Positions 41,510 to 50,194 are shown, counted from the stretch's first letter. The stretch is 64,000 bases of DNA from Bog-159 sp049511415 (GCA_049511415.1 JBEKYC010000015.1:1-64000), one strand, 5' to 3'. Program-made: numbers and translations. The notes: generated by a model from the letters alone, not told the origin.

Positions 41510-41774
41510 TCAGATGAACAGGCTGGCAGCCAGATCGAAGAACTCCGCCAGCTTCTTCGCTCCGGCTTTGCTGATGGAACGCTTTCCGCCCAGGATCTCC
41601 GAAGTATGCCCGCTGCCGCCCAGCAGCGGTGCGATATCCGCTTGAACCAAGCTACGATCCAACAGGTGTACAGTCCGGCTAGCGCCCCCCCGGCGTGAGG
41701 TTGGAGTCGCGCCGGTCGAGATCGTCAAGCTGCGCAATGGCCTGCTCGAGTTCGTGATCGTTTCGGATTGGCCG
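41510..41774 (-). pseudogene. HigA-type antitoxin relic
   Basis: The minus strand shows the N-terminus in one frame (RPIRNDHELEQAIAQLDDLD, RRDSNLTP, from 41774), a stop at 41679 after a seven-G run, and the C-terminus in another frame (HLLDRSLVQADIAPLLGGSG, HTSEILGGKRSISKAGAKKL, AEFFDLAASLFI, TGA/stop at 41510). These are the two halves of a HigA/Xre-type antitoxin with about 25 residues lost between them. The C-terminal helix-turn-helix is whole but has no start. A frame change at the homopolymer could be a base-calling error, the loss of codons cannot. Confidence 0.65.
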
Positions 41775-41789
41775 CGGGCAGGCGCGGCT

Positions 41790-41969
41790 CAATATCCACT
41801 GTGGCGATCAGCCGGTAATTATGGCCGCCAATTTTGAGCTCGGCATGCGGAAAATCATGCTGCCCCACCGTGCCCGCAACACAGTCCGGTACCACGCATC
41901 AAGCGCCGCCGCCTCTGAGTCCGGATGAATACGGCCGAATCCAACGATTGCTGCGCGGCTGATGACTCT
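41790..41969 (-). pseudogene. HigB-type toxin relic
   Basis: Leftwards from 41969 the frame reads RVISRAAIVGFGRIHPDSEA and AALDAWYRTVLRARWGS, the start of a HigB mRNA endonuclease, but the initial Met codon is replaced. A frame change near 41850 leads to HDFPHAELKIGGHNYRLIAT and VDIEP, the middle strands of the same family. The C-terminal part with catalytic residues is lost into the antitoxin relic. The order toxin then antitoxin is the normal HigBA order. Confidence 0.62.
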
Positions 41970-42140
41970 GAATGCCTTTTTGGGCTACCGTTTTGGGAGG
42001 AGAGCGATCCTGCAGGGAAAAACAGGGGGCAAAATAATAACCGGCGGTGCCGGAGCCTATTCCTTGGAACGGCTACCGGTCCGCCGGTTCGCGCCACTTC
42101 AACTGTCTTTCTACAGTGCAACGCACGTGCCAGTCTCGGC

Positions 42141-42170
42141 CGTGTTGATTAACAAACACTTAACAACACC
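42141..42170. promoter_or_regulatory. Palindrome containing two TTAACA boxes
   Basis: GTGTTGATTAA and TTAACAACAC flank a seven-base centre, and TTAACA occurs twice with an 11-base period (42149 and 42160), like PhoP/Pho-box spacing. It lies 60 bases downstream of the phoU stop and upstream of nothing intact on the left. It may be a terminator-like stem of the pst operon (there is no T-run) or a relic operator. Confidence 0.35.
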
Positions 42171-42227
42171 TCACGGAGGCCGGAGGCGGGTGGCGGGTAA
42201 GCTTTACACGGCCCGACCAAGCAGAAA

Positions 42228-42896
42228 TTACGCCTCTCTCATTTCCTGGGCGTGATGGCGGACATCCACGCCCTGCACCAGGAAGACAACGTCTTCGGCG
42301 ATATTGGTGGCGTGGTCTGCGATCCGTTCCAAATTGCGTGCCACGAAGATCAGGTCCACAGCTGCAGGAATGGTAGTCGGGTCCCTTTGCATATAGGCCA
42401 CCAGTTCCTGGTAAACGGAGTCCCGCAGGGCGTCTACTTCGTCATCGGCTACCAGCACGCCGCGGGCGACGTCGGCATCCGCTTTGACAAACGCGTCCAG
42501 CACGCGCAGCAGCATGGACTCGACGAGCTGGGCCATCTTCGGAATATCGATGAGCGGCTTCACGGCGGGGTGCGCGATCAAGGAAAGGGTGCGTTGTGCG
42601 ATGTTCACCGCCAGGTCGCCCATCCGCTCCAGGTCGGTGTTGATTTTCATGGTGGCCGTCAGAAACCGAAGATCCTTCGCCATGGGCTGGCGCAACGCGA
42701 ACAGGCGCGTGGTCAGATTGTCGATCTCGATTTCCATCTGGTTGATGCGAGCCTCGTCGCGCAGGACTTGCCGGGCCAGTTCCGGATCCCGCTCCACCAG
42801 CGCGCGCACACTCCGGTGGATGGCCGACTCCACGTGGCCGCCCATCTGCAATACCTTTTCGTGCAGCTCATCGAGCTCAACGGAAAATTGTCGCAA
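42228..42896 (-). CDS. phoU: Phosphate transport regulator PhoU
   Basis: 222 residues, two three-helix bundles. MRQFSVELDELHEKVLQMGG begins it, EIDNLTTRLFALRQPMAKDL and FLTATMKINTDLERMGDLAV hold the first metal-binding E/DxxxD motif, and VARNLERIADHATNIAEDVV the second. PhoU links PstSCAB to the PhoR kinase, keeping the Pho regulon off under phosphate excess, in the cytoplasm. It is last in the porin-pst operon, with 31 bases from pstB. Normal length. Confidence 0.95.
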   Translation of the reverse strand: MRQFSVELDELHEKVLQMGGHVESAIHRSVRALVERDPELARQVLRDEARINQMEIEIDNLTTRLFALRQPMAKDLRFLTATMKINTDLERMGDLAVNIAQRTLSLIAHPAVKPLIDIPKMAQLVESMLLRVLDAFVKADADVARGVLVADDEVDALRDSVYQELVAYMQRDPTTIPAAVDLIFVARNLERIADHATNIAEDVVFLVQGVDVRHHAQEMREA

Positions 42897-42927
42897 TTCA
42901 GCTCTCCTGATTCCCCTCTATCTGCCG

Positions 42928-43731
42928 TTACCCGAATCTGCCGGTAATGTAGTCTTCGGTTTCTTGCTTGGTGGGAGTTTTAAAGATGATCTCAGTTGTA
43001 TTGTACTCGATCAGTTTTCCCAGCAGAAAGAACCCGGTCCTGTCGGCCACCCGCGCGGCCTGTTGCATATTGTGAGTCACGATCACGATGGTGCACTGAT
43101 CTTTGAGCGTAAACAGCAGGTCTTCAATCTTGGCCGTGGCGATAGGGTCCAGCGCGGAACAAGGTTCATCCAGCAGGATGACCTCGGGGTCGACCGCCAG
43201 CGCGCGCGCGATGCACAGGCGCTGCTGCTGCCCGCCCGATAATGCATAAGCCGATTTCTGCAGCTTATCCTTGACCTCCTCCCACAAGGCCGCCCGCTTC
43301 AAGCTGCGCTCGACCGCGTCGGCCAGCGAGCCGCGGAATCCGTTCACTTTCAGTCCATAGGCGACATTGTCGAAAATGGACTTCGGAAACGGGTTGGACT
43401 TCTGGAAAACCATGCCCACGCGCCGTCGTAACCCGGTCACATCCATCTGCAGTACGTCCTCACCGTCCAGCAGCACCTGACCTTCCACGCGGGTGTTGCG
43501 GATGGTTTCGTTGATGCGGTTCAGCGTGCGCAAAAAGGTGGACTTGCCGCAGCCGGAAGGTCCGATCAGAGCCGTGATCTTGTTGGTGGGAACTTCGAGG
43601 GTAATGGCGTGCAGGGCCTGGTAGGCGCCATAGTAAAAATTCAGGTCCACGGCCTGGAGCTTGGGTGATTGCTCCACCGGCTTGCCGGCGGCCGAACTGG
43701 GGGATGGTCGATTAGCGGTTCCCATGGTCAT
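42928..43731 (-). CDS. pstB: Phosphate ABC transporter ATP-binding protein PstB
   Basis: 267 residues. Walker A GPSGCGKSTFLRTLNRINET, signature ALSGGQQQRLCIARALAVDP, Walker B EVILLDEPCSALDPIATAKI and the H-loop VTHNMQQAARVADRTGFFLL are all intact. It powers high-affinity phosphate uptake through PstC-PstA in the inner membrane. The N-terminal 30 residues (SAAGKPVEQSPKLQAVDLN) are an extension before the ABC fold. Six bases separate it from pstA. Confidence 0.96.
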   Translation of the reverse strand: MTMGTANRPSPSSAAGKPVEQSPKLQAVDLNFYYGAYQALHAITLEVPTNKITALIGPSGCGKSTFLRTLNRINETIRNTRVEGQVLLDGEDVLQMDVTGLRRRVGMVFQKSNPFPKSIFDNVAYGLKVNGFRGSLADAVERSLKRAALWEEVKDKLQKSAYALSGGQQQRLCIARALAVDPEVILLDEPCSALDPIATAKIEDLLFTLKDQCTIVIVTHNMQQAARVADRTGFFLLGKLIEYNTTEIIFKTPTKQETEDYITGRFG

Positions 43732-43737
43732 AGTCGG

Positions 43738-44586
43738 TTACTTTTGCACCGCAATTCCGCGCGAAAGAATCAGGCGTGCGGCGATATTCGCCAACAACAC
43801 CATCAATAGCAGAACCATACCGGCCGCGAAAGCCTGACGGTGCCAATCGTCGTAGGGACCGGTGGCGCGCAGGTAAATCGCGAGCGGCAACGACAGGGTG
43901 GGCTCATTCCAGAACGGACTATGGTGGGAATTATCGCCGCTGGTGAAGATCAGCGGGGCGGTCTCTCCGGCAATGCGGGCAACTCCCAGGATCATACCGG
44001 TAGCGATGCCGCGGTACGCCGCCGGCACCACCACCGTGGCGATCATCCTCCATCGGCTGGCCCCCAATGCCAACGCGCCTTCGCGCAAGGTTAGCGGAAC
44101 AGTGCTCATGAACTGCTCGGTGCTGCGCGCCGTGATCGGGATCAGGATCAGACTCAAGGCGAAGCTGCCGGCGAATCCGGAGAATTGGTGCGTGTGCTTT
44201 ACCACCACCGACCAGGCAAAGATCCCGATCACGATCGACGGCACTCCATTCAATAGATCCGCCGTATAACGCACCAGGCCCGCGAAGGTCTTACCGCCGA
44301 ACTCCGAAAGATAAATGCCGGCCAGGAAGCCCACCGGCAAGCCGATAACGGTGGCCAGCAGCACGATCTCCAAACTGCCTACGATGGCATTCGCCATACC
44401 ACCACCCGTCTCGCCGGGCGGCTTGGGCAGCTGTGTAAAAAAATTCCAATCGACGGCGCGCCAGCCGGTGTAGAGCAGATACCCCAGAATCGCGAAGAGG
44501 ATCATTACGGCCAGCACGGCGCAGACGCCCGTGAGGCTGAGCATTACGAAACTGAGCGCTTGCCGCCAGCGGTTGCGGAGGGTCAT
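43738..44586 (-). CDS. pstA: Phosphate ABC transporter permease PstA
   Basis: 282 residues with six helices. EFGGKTFAGLVRYTADLLNG and VPSIVIGIFAW open the permease domain; LALGASRWRMIATVVVPAAY is the EAA-like loop that meets PstB. It forms the phosphate channel with PstC. Its ATG overlaps the pstC stop (four bases), so the two are coupled. Normal family length. Confidence 0.95.
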   Translation of the reverse strand: MTLRNRWRQALSFVMLSLTGVCAVLAVMILFAILGYLLYTGWRAVDWNFFTQLPKPPGETGGGMANAIVGSLEIVLLATVIGLPVGFLAGIYLSEFGGKTFAGLVRYTADLLNGVPSIVIGIFAWSVVVKHTHQFSGFAGSFALSLILIPITARSTEQFMSTVPLTLREGALALGASRWRMIATVVVPAAYRGIATGMILGVARIAGETAPLIFTSGDNSHHSPFWNEPTLSLPLAIYLRATGPYDDWHRQAFAAGMVLLLMVLLANIAARLILSRGIAVQK

Positions 44587-45560
44587 GGATGGGAGCTCCC
44601 ACGGCGTGTGGTGGCGATAATCAGAAGGCGTGCCAAGGCGTTAATCACGATCGTGAGCAGGAAGAGCACCAGACCCAGTGCCACCAGTGCGCTGGGATAC
44701 AGATCGCCAGTGGCCTCGGCGAACTCGTTGGCAAGGACGGAAGCGATGGTGTAGCCCGGCGCGAAGAGGGAGGCTTTGATCTCCGTTCCGTTCCCGATCA
44801 CCATGGTAACCGCCATGGTTTCCCCCAGCGCGCGCGCCAAACCCAGAAAGATCGAGCCAAAAATGCCCAGACGGGCCCATGGCAATACCGCCTGCCAAGT
44901 CGACTCCCAGCGTGTGGCTCCCAGAGCCAGGGCGGCCTCGCGCTGCTCGGTGGGAACTTCGAGGAGCGCTTCCCGCGAGATGGAAATGATGAAAGGCAGG
45001 GTCATGACGGCGAGAATCAGCCCTGCAGTCAAATATCCCACACCGAGGATCGTGCCGCTGAAGATGGGTAAAAATCCCAGGTTCTTCTTGAGGAACGGCT
45101 CGATGTAGTCCCGCATGAGCGGCACCAGCGTAAAGTAGGCCATCAAGCCGTAAATCACGCTGGGAACGGCCGCCAGCAATTCAATGAAGAAGGTGAAGAT
45201 ACTGGATGTCTTGGGCGGGGCCAGTTCGGCCAGGAAGATAGCGGCGCCCACACCTAACGGCACGGAAATCAGGAGGGCCAGCGCGGAAGTGACGACCGTG
45301 CCATAGATGAATGGCAGCGAGCCGAATTCACCGTTGACCGGATCCCAGTTCGTGGATATCAGAAAGCCCAGGCCAAACTTATGCCGGGCCGCGGTCGAAT
45401 TAATCCAAAGCTGCCACACGAGCGCGACGGTGACGATCAGGATCAGCGAGGCAAACGCCAGGGTCACCAGCCGGGCGATTTCGTCTCCGGTAGTCAGCTT
45501 CGCAAAAAAACTTCGCGCGCCCGGAGCCGGGCGCGCGGGCAATGTGGCGGGGGATGCCAT
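44583..45560 (-). CDS. pstC: Phosphate ABC transporter permease PstC
   Basis: 325 residues. A 30-residue cytoplasmic N-terminus precedes six helices. GTVVTSALALLISVPLGVGA, LAAVPSVIYGLMAYFTLVPL and ALALGATRWESTWQAVLPWA (EAA loop) are the PstC marks. It pairs with PstA. The start is six bases from the pstS stop. Normal length (about 310-330). Confidence 0.95.
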   Translation of the reverse strand: MASPATLPARPAPGARSFFAKLTTGDEIARLVTLAFASLILIVTVALVWQLWINSTAARHKFGLGFLISTNWDPVNGEFGSLPFIYGTVVTSALALLISVPLGVGAAIFLAELAPPKTSSIFTFFIELLAAVPSVIYGLMAYFTLVPLMRDYIEPFLKKNLGFLPIFSGTILGVGYLTAGLILAVMTLPFIISISREALLEVPTEQREAALALGATRWESTWQAVLPWARLGIFGSIFLGLARALGETMAVTMVIGNGTEIKASLFAPGYTIASVLANEFAEATGDLYPSALVALGLVLFLLTIVINALARLLIIATTRRGSSHP

Positions 45561-45566
45561 ATCGTG

Positions 45567-46586
45567 CTATTGAATTCGGGCGATGGCTTTCAGTTCCTTG
45601 GCGACGACTTCATTGGGCAACGGGGCGTAGCCCAGATCGGCGCAATATTTCTGGCCGTCCGCGAGCATCCATTTGAGAAAATCGACGATTGCCTTCTTTT
45701 TGCTCGCATCGTCGATTTTACTCGGAATCAACAGCCACGTAAACGTCGAGATGGGATAAGCTTTCTTGCCGGGTGCATTGGTGATAGAGACTCGGAAATC
45801 GTCCGGCATACTCTTGGCGGCGCCCGCGGCGGCATCCGTCACGCTGTTGAAGTCGGCCTTCAGGAAAACGCCTGCCGCATTCTGAATCAGGCCGTAGCCC
45901 ATTTTATTTTGCACGGCGTAGACCAGTTCGACGTAACCGACGGAGTTCGGCGTTTGCTTCACAAAACCGGCCACGCCTTCGTTGCCTTTTTGGCCGATGC
46001 CGGCGGGCCATTTAACCGAACTGTTGGAGCCAACGTCTTTCTTCCAGTCCGCGCTCACCTTGGATAGATAATCGGTGAATACGAAGCTGGTTCCGCTGCC
46101 GTCGGAACGGTGCACGACCACGATCTCCGCGTCAGGCAGCTTCACGCCCGGGTTGATGCCGGTTAGAGCCGGATCGTTCCACTTCTTGATCTTGCCCAGA
46201 TAAATTCCCGCCAGAGCGGCGCCCGTGAACTTCACATCCTGAGTTACACCCGCCAGATTATAGGTCGGCACGATGCCTCCCAGGACCGTGGGAAAGTGCA
46301 TGGGCTTCACTTTGACCTTCGAGATTTGCTCGTCGGTCATGGGCATGTCGGAAGCGCCGAAATCGACGGTGCCTTCCGTCAACTGCCGGATGCCACCACC
46401 GGATCCGATCGACTGATAGTTGATCTGTATGTTGGCATCTTTCTTGCCGAATTCCTCGAACCACTTGCTGTAGATCGGATACGGGAAGGTGGCTCCCGCC
46501 GCATTGATCGATATTTTGGCTTCGGCAACAGACAGAAGAATGGCGAGGGCGCCAAAGGCGCCCACCCATAGAGTCCTCTTGTTCAT
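45567..46586 (-). CDS. pstS: Phosphate-binding periplasmic protein PstS
   Basis: 339 residues with a signal peptide (LWVGAFGALAILLSVAEAKI). INAAGATFPYPIYSKWFEEF, QSIGSGGGIRQLTEGTVDFG (phosphate loop with Ser and Gly) and VVHRSDGSGTSFVFTDYLSK with the Arg-Ser-Asp site are the PstS core. It delivers phosphate to PstCA. It lies 15 bases from the porin gene stop, so the porin and pst genes are probably one transcript started by the Pho-box promoter at 48.4 kb. Confidence 0.95.
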   Translation of the reverse strand: MNKRTLWVGAFGALAILLSVAEAKISINAAGATFPYPIYSKWFEEFGKKDANIQINYQSIGSGGGIRQLTEGTVDFGASDMPMTDEQISKVKVKPMHFPTVLGGIVPTYNLAGVTQDVKFTGAALAGIYLGKIKKWNDPALTGINPGVKLPDAEIVVVHRSDGSGTSFVFTDYLSKVSADWKKDVGSNSSVKWPAGIGQKGNEGVAGFVKQTPNSVGYVELVYAVQNKMGYGLIQNAAGVFLKADFNSVTDAAAGAAKSMPDDFRVSITNAPGKKAYPISTFTWLLIPSKIDDASKKKAIVDFLKWMLADGQKYCADLGYAPLPNEVVAKELKAIARIQ

Positions 46587-46601
46587 AGATCTCCTCTTGG
46601 C

Positions 46602-48242
46602 CTAGTAATGCGGCGCCTGGCCCGGCAAAGTGTACCGCAGGTCGAGCCACACCATGTCGTCGTGCGTGTTGCGCGGAGCGCCGGCTGCCTCGTACCACGG
46701 AACGCGGAACAGGTACGAGTATTGGAAGATCATACCCAACGCCCCGAACTTGGGATTCTTCCAAAATACCTGGTTAATCCCGAACGTGGCTTCTTGAATG
46801 GCACGATTTTGGCTGTTGGCGGACTTGGGATAGCCGTAACCGATAAAAACGTTCTTGTCCACCGTATCGATGGCGACATCCTTGCCGATGTAGTCGGCGC
46901 CGTAGTAAGCAAACAGCAGCGTATTGTGGAGCTGCCATTCGAAGCCATCCACCGTGGAATCGGCGTGGACGGGTGAAACGCCGCCGCTTGACAGCACGAT
47001 CAGGTCGGGCGCCTGTCCGAACAGGTAACGGCCGCCGCCATCGCTCACGAAGGTATTAGCGATCAAATGGAAATCCTTGACCACCTCCAGATTGAAGTTG
47101 GCCTCTCCACCGCCGCCCTCTTTGGTGAAGCTTATCGAGGTAAGCGGATTGTAGGTCTTGAAGGTGCTCAAAAAGCCCGCAAACTCGATGTGCATCAATT
47201 GGCCGTTCACGGTCGGATCGAAAGCCAGTTTGGCTTGAATATCCGGCAGTTCGTTGGGCGGAGTGAAGGTTGCCGCGCCCATGTCGATCTGGGTGTTGGT
47301 GTACTGCGTGCTCAGGTTGGCCGGTATGGTGATGGAACCACCCCCCGACGACCCCCCGCCGTATTGTTCGGCTTGTTCGAACGAGAGGCCTGCGGTTATG
47401 ATCGGGCTCGCGTGATAGACGATGCGGAATTGTGGGGCGCGCGTCCAGGCAAGGCCCACTTGGTAATTTGTGTCCATGTCCTGGCTATAAAATATGTCAC
47501 CCGGCAATGGCGAAATGCCCTTGCGTCCCGGAGTCAGCATGCTCCAGGATTGTCCGGCCAGGATCTCCCACTTGTCTTTCTGTAGATCGATCCAATACAA
47601 CCGCATACGGAAGCTGTTGCTGTTCGAAGTGACGCCGGCATTGGTGGACTGCGTGCCCAGGAAGTCAGACTCCCAGTAAGCCAGCACTTTTGCGCCATGA
47701 ACCATGGCGTCAAAGCGCGCTCCGATGCGCGAGTTCTGGGCACTGAAGCGCGTCTCGCTGAGTTTGCCCAAGCCGGTGGATACATTATTGTAGGGAACGC
47801 TGCCAAAGCTGGTGCCGATGCCACTGCCGCCGTCGGCCGACCGGTAGACGCCCGTGAAGTCCATAAAGCCGATGGGCGTGATGGATGTCGAGCCGATGTG
47901 AATTTGCAATGGAGAATCGGGCTCTGCCGGAGCTTGTGGGCTGAGGGCCGCAGCCAGACCAGGGTGTATCACGGAGTCGGCTTGGCCCGGCGGAACTACG
48001 GGCGTGGTGCTGGCCACCTGTCCGGTACTGGGCAGCTTCGGCGTGCTGGCCTCATCTAACGCTTTCTTCTCATCTTCCATCGCCTTCCGCAATTGCTCGA
48101 TCTGCTCCTGCTGCGCGGCCAGTTGGGCCTTCAGCTTCTCAATTTCCGGATTGGCGGTGGATTCCTGGGCGCGCGCGGGCGCCGTCAGGCTGCCCGTAAG
48201 GAGTAGAATCCCGCCAAGCGTCAGAAGTACTCTTCCTTTCAT
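46602..48242 (-). CDS. Coiled-coil porin, likely phosphate-selective (OprP/OprO-like role)
   Basis: 546 residues from ATG 48242 (AAGGAG seven bases upstream). Signal peptide MKGRVLLTLGGILLLTGSLT, then a coiled coil at about residues 31-67 (EIEKLKAQLAAQQEQIEQLR), a linker rich in Pro and Ala, then a barrel of about 16 strands from IGSTSITPIGFMDFTGVYRS to FRVPWYEAAGAPRNTHDDMV and WLDLRYTLPGQAPHY. The N-terminal coiled coil is like that of acidobacterial and cyanobacterial porins that reach the peptidoglycan or trimerise. Selectivity for phosphate is inferred from its place as the first gene before pstS. Confidence 0.78.
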   Translation of the reverse strand: MKGRVLLTLGGILLLTGSLTAPARAQESTANPEIEKLKAQLAAQQEQIEQLRKAMEDEKKALDEASTPKLPSTGQVASTTPVVPPGQADSVIHPGLAAALSPQAPAEPDSPLQIHIGSTSITPIGFMDFTGVYRSADGGSGIGTSFGSVPYNNVSTGLGKLSETRFSAQNSRIGARFDAMVHGAKVLAYWESDFLGTQSTNAGVTSNSNSFRMRLYWIDLQKDKWEILAGQSWSMLTPGRKGISPLPGDIFYSQDMDTNYQVGLAWTRAPQFRIVYHASPIITAGLSFEQAEQYGGGSSGGGSITIPANLSTQYTNTQIDMGAATFTPPNELPDIQAKLAFDPTVNGQLMHIEFAGFLSTFKTYNPLTSISFTKEGGGGEANFNLEVVKDFHLIANTFVSDGGGRYLFGQAPDLIVLSSGGVSPVHADSTVDGFEWQLHNTLLFAYYGADYIGKDVAIDTVDKNVFIGYGYPKSANSQNRAIQEATFGINQVFWKNPKFGALGMIFQYSYLFRVPWYEAAGAPRNTHDDMVWLDLRYTLPGQAPHY

Positions 48243-48362
48243 TGAAGCTCCTTGTAAGAATTTGGAGGTACGAACCGAATGGCGAAGACAGGGCGGCACA
48301 GCCGTCCGGCATACCTGCACCGCTTCAGCCATTTTCGGTACAACCCAATGTAGCGGGAGGTG

Positions 48363-48401
48363 ATTATGGGTTAATGACGGAACCGTTAAGATCCCGTTAC
48401 A
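48363..48401 (-). promoter_or_regulatory. Candidate Pho-box promoter of the porin-pst-phoU operon
   Basis: On the minus strand three 11-base units, TGTAACGGGAT, CTTAACGGTTC and CGTCATTAACC (48401-48369), are directly followed by CATAAT (48368-48363), a -10 element. The units have the 11-base period of Pho boxes, and the first two end 11 bases upstream of the -10, where PhoB-type activators replace the -35. The transcript would start about 115 bases before the porin ATG. The sequence of the units is not the enteric consensus. Confidence 0.55.
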
Positions 48402-48426
48402 AAGCTGCGGGAGAACTTCCAGTACC

Positions 48427-48512
48427 TACCTGGGAAAACGAAAAAGCTATCAGCCATCAGTGATTCGCCGGCTTGCACCAGCCGTTCCCCGATAGCCGAT
48501 AGCTGTCAGATG
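48427..48512. repeat. Inverted heptamer repeat
   Basis: AGCTATCAGCCATCAGTGA on the left and CCGATAGCCGATAGCTGTCAG on the right are made of heptamers (GCTATCA/GCCATCA and GATAGCC/GATAGCT) in opposite orientation around a 30-base centre. The region has no gene and separates the phosphate operon from the second porin. It is likely another small dispersed repeat. Confidence 0.55.
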
Positions 48513-48532
48513 AAGGGTTTCTTGAGAAGACT

Positions 48533-50005
48533 TTAGAACACGTACTCAGTCAGCATGTACCACACGTTGTACGTTACCCCCTTGGTCGTGTCTTTGAGGA
48601 ACTGACCTGGAATCAGGCGGCCGTAGCCGGTGGCGATTTGAGTCTGACGCGTGGGTGTATAAATGGTCTGAATATCCAGCTCCTCGCCGACGTGAGTTCC
48701 GTCTGTTCCGCCAGGGTCGGTGGCCACTACGGAACCGCGCGTAGGATACAGTGCGTCGTGGGCGTTGGCCAGCCAGAAATCGTGGAAGCTGGTCGCCAGC
48801 GACCATTTGCGGGCCAAATGGAATTCCTGCCCGAAGCGCAGATCCTTGATGTTGCGCCAGCCGATCTGATCGGCGAGCCCGAGCTTGTCGTGGGTGCTGG
48901 GGAAGATGGGGTCGAATGTATTTTCAGTGCCACTTTTCACGTTGGAGCTGCCGGAGCCAAAGTCGAATTCGACGAAGAGGCGCGGCTGGATTTTGGACTC
49001 CTTAAACGTGTAGCCAGTGACCCAGTGACCCATCCAGGCGCGAATGTGATCCGTGGTGAGTTCGCCAAGTTGATAGGCCATTTCGGTGCGGTAATCGAAA
49101 TTATGAGGCAATGCGCCGACCCAGCGGAAGCCGGTGGTCCACTCGTCCAGATGGCCGGATTTCAGGTTTTGGACCGAGAAGCTCGGACGCAAGTTCCAGA
49201 ACTGGTAGACATCGAACGTGGCATGCGGAATAATGTCGTGGGCGGTGGCGTATATGCCATAAAGGTTGTCGCCTTCGAGGTGATGATCGAAGACGCCCTG
49301 GCGCATGATCACGACGGACGTGGCGAAGGTATCCACCCGGAAGCGGCCCTTCTGATAGGCGGCGCGCACGCCATCGAACGTGCGGGACACGTTGGTCCAC
49401 CAGGAATCGCCGATCAGCCGGTTATTTCCGTAGGTCATCTGGAAGCGGCCGGCCTGCAGGCTGAGCCCGTCCCCCTCCGCAGCGCCGAACTGGACGTAAG
49501 CCTGAAAGAGCTGAGCCGTATCCTGGTAAGGCGGCAGTTGCGGATCGAAGCCAAAGTCGCGGGCATCTTGGAGTTCGGTGTAGAAGTGAAACCACTTAAC
49601 CGGTTGGAGCAGCATGCCGAGACGGATGCGTTGCTCCAGGTAGTCGTCGGTCGAGTCGTGCTTGAAGCTGGCGCCCGTGTAGTCGGTGAAGCGCTCCCGG
49701 AGTTCGCCCCTGAATCGCAGCCAATAGGGCAGTTTTTCATTGAATTGTTCAGACAGGGAGGGGGAATGCGGGCCATTCGCCCATATTCCGGTCAGCTTCG
49801 GATAAGACAGCGGGAGGGTGCTGATCGGCGTCGGCGGTTCGCCGATAGAGTCGGCACTCGCCGCGCCGGCCTGAGATCCGCCCGATGGCGTATCGGTCGA
49901 ATCGCCGGATGCGGTTGCATCTTGGGCATTTACCGCCGTAGCTAACAGGCAGCCAAGGAACAAGGCAGCCGCCACTTTGATCCCGTTAGTGTAAAAGCGA
50001 CGCAT
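48533..50005 (-). CDS. Outer-membrane alginate-export-type porin
   Basis: 490 residues from ATG 50005 (GGAGAG ten bases upstream). Signal peptide (GIKVAALFLGCLLATAVNA-like), a Ser/Gly/Asp-rich spacer, then LPYWLRFRGELRERFTDYTG, which is the start of the alginate_exp (AlgE-like) 18-strand barrel, followed by DDYLEQRIRLGMLLQPVKWF and QAGRFQMTYGNNRLIGDSWW. It ends YNVWYMLTEYVF with a terminal aromatic. Homologues in soil bacteria are broad porins for organic anions or unknown solutes. Its stop is about 290 bases from the porin-pst start. It does not share the Pho-box promoter. Confidence 0.8.
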   Translation of the reverse strand: MRRFYTNGIKVAAALFLGCLLATAVNAQDATASGDSTDTPSGGSQAGAASADSIGEPPTPISTLPLSYPKLTGIWANGPHSPSLSEQFNEKLPYWLRFRGELRERFTDYTGASFKHDSTDDYLEQRIRLGMLLQPVKWFHFYTELQDARDFGFDPQLPPYQDTAQLFQAYVQFGAAEGDGLSLQAGRFQMTYGNNRLIGDSWWTNVSRTFDGVRAAYQKGRFRVDTFATSVVIMRQGVFDHHLEGDNLYGIYATAHDIIPHATFDVYQFWNLRPSFSVQNLKSGHLDEWTTGFRWVGALPHNFDYRTEMAYQLGELTTDHIRAWMGHWVTGYTFKESKIQPRLFVEFDFGSGSSNVKSGTENTFDPIFPSTHDKLGLADQIGWRNIKDLRFGQEFHLARKWSLATSFHDFWLANAHDALYPTRGSVVATDPGGTDGTHVGEELDIQTIYTPTRQTQIATGYGRLIPGQFLKDTTKGVTYNVWYMLTEYVF

Positions 50006-50165
50006 CAAAATTCTCTCCATTCTGCTGGTTATCAATAGACTAAAGCGATGTTTATAGTAGACTTTAAAACGGCAGCCGTATTTCGTCGGCTCTCCGATTC
50101 TACCAAACCGCTTTGGGGGTCTCGCCCAGGACTTTCCTTGCAACAAAACGAAACTTATTCAGTTA

Positions 50166-50194
50166 GAATTACTCAAGTAGGCACACCTTGTCAA
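50166..50194 (-). promoter_or_regulatory. Candidate sigma70 promoter of the alginate-export-type porin
   Basis: On the minus strand a perfect TTGACA at 50194-50189 and TAATTC at 50171-50166 are 17 bases apart. The leader to ATG 50005 would be about 150 bases. No regulator site is evident. It is the only strong -35 hexamer in the gap. Confidence 0.4.
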
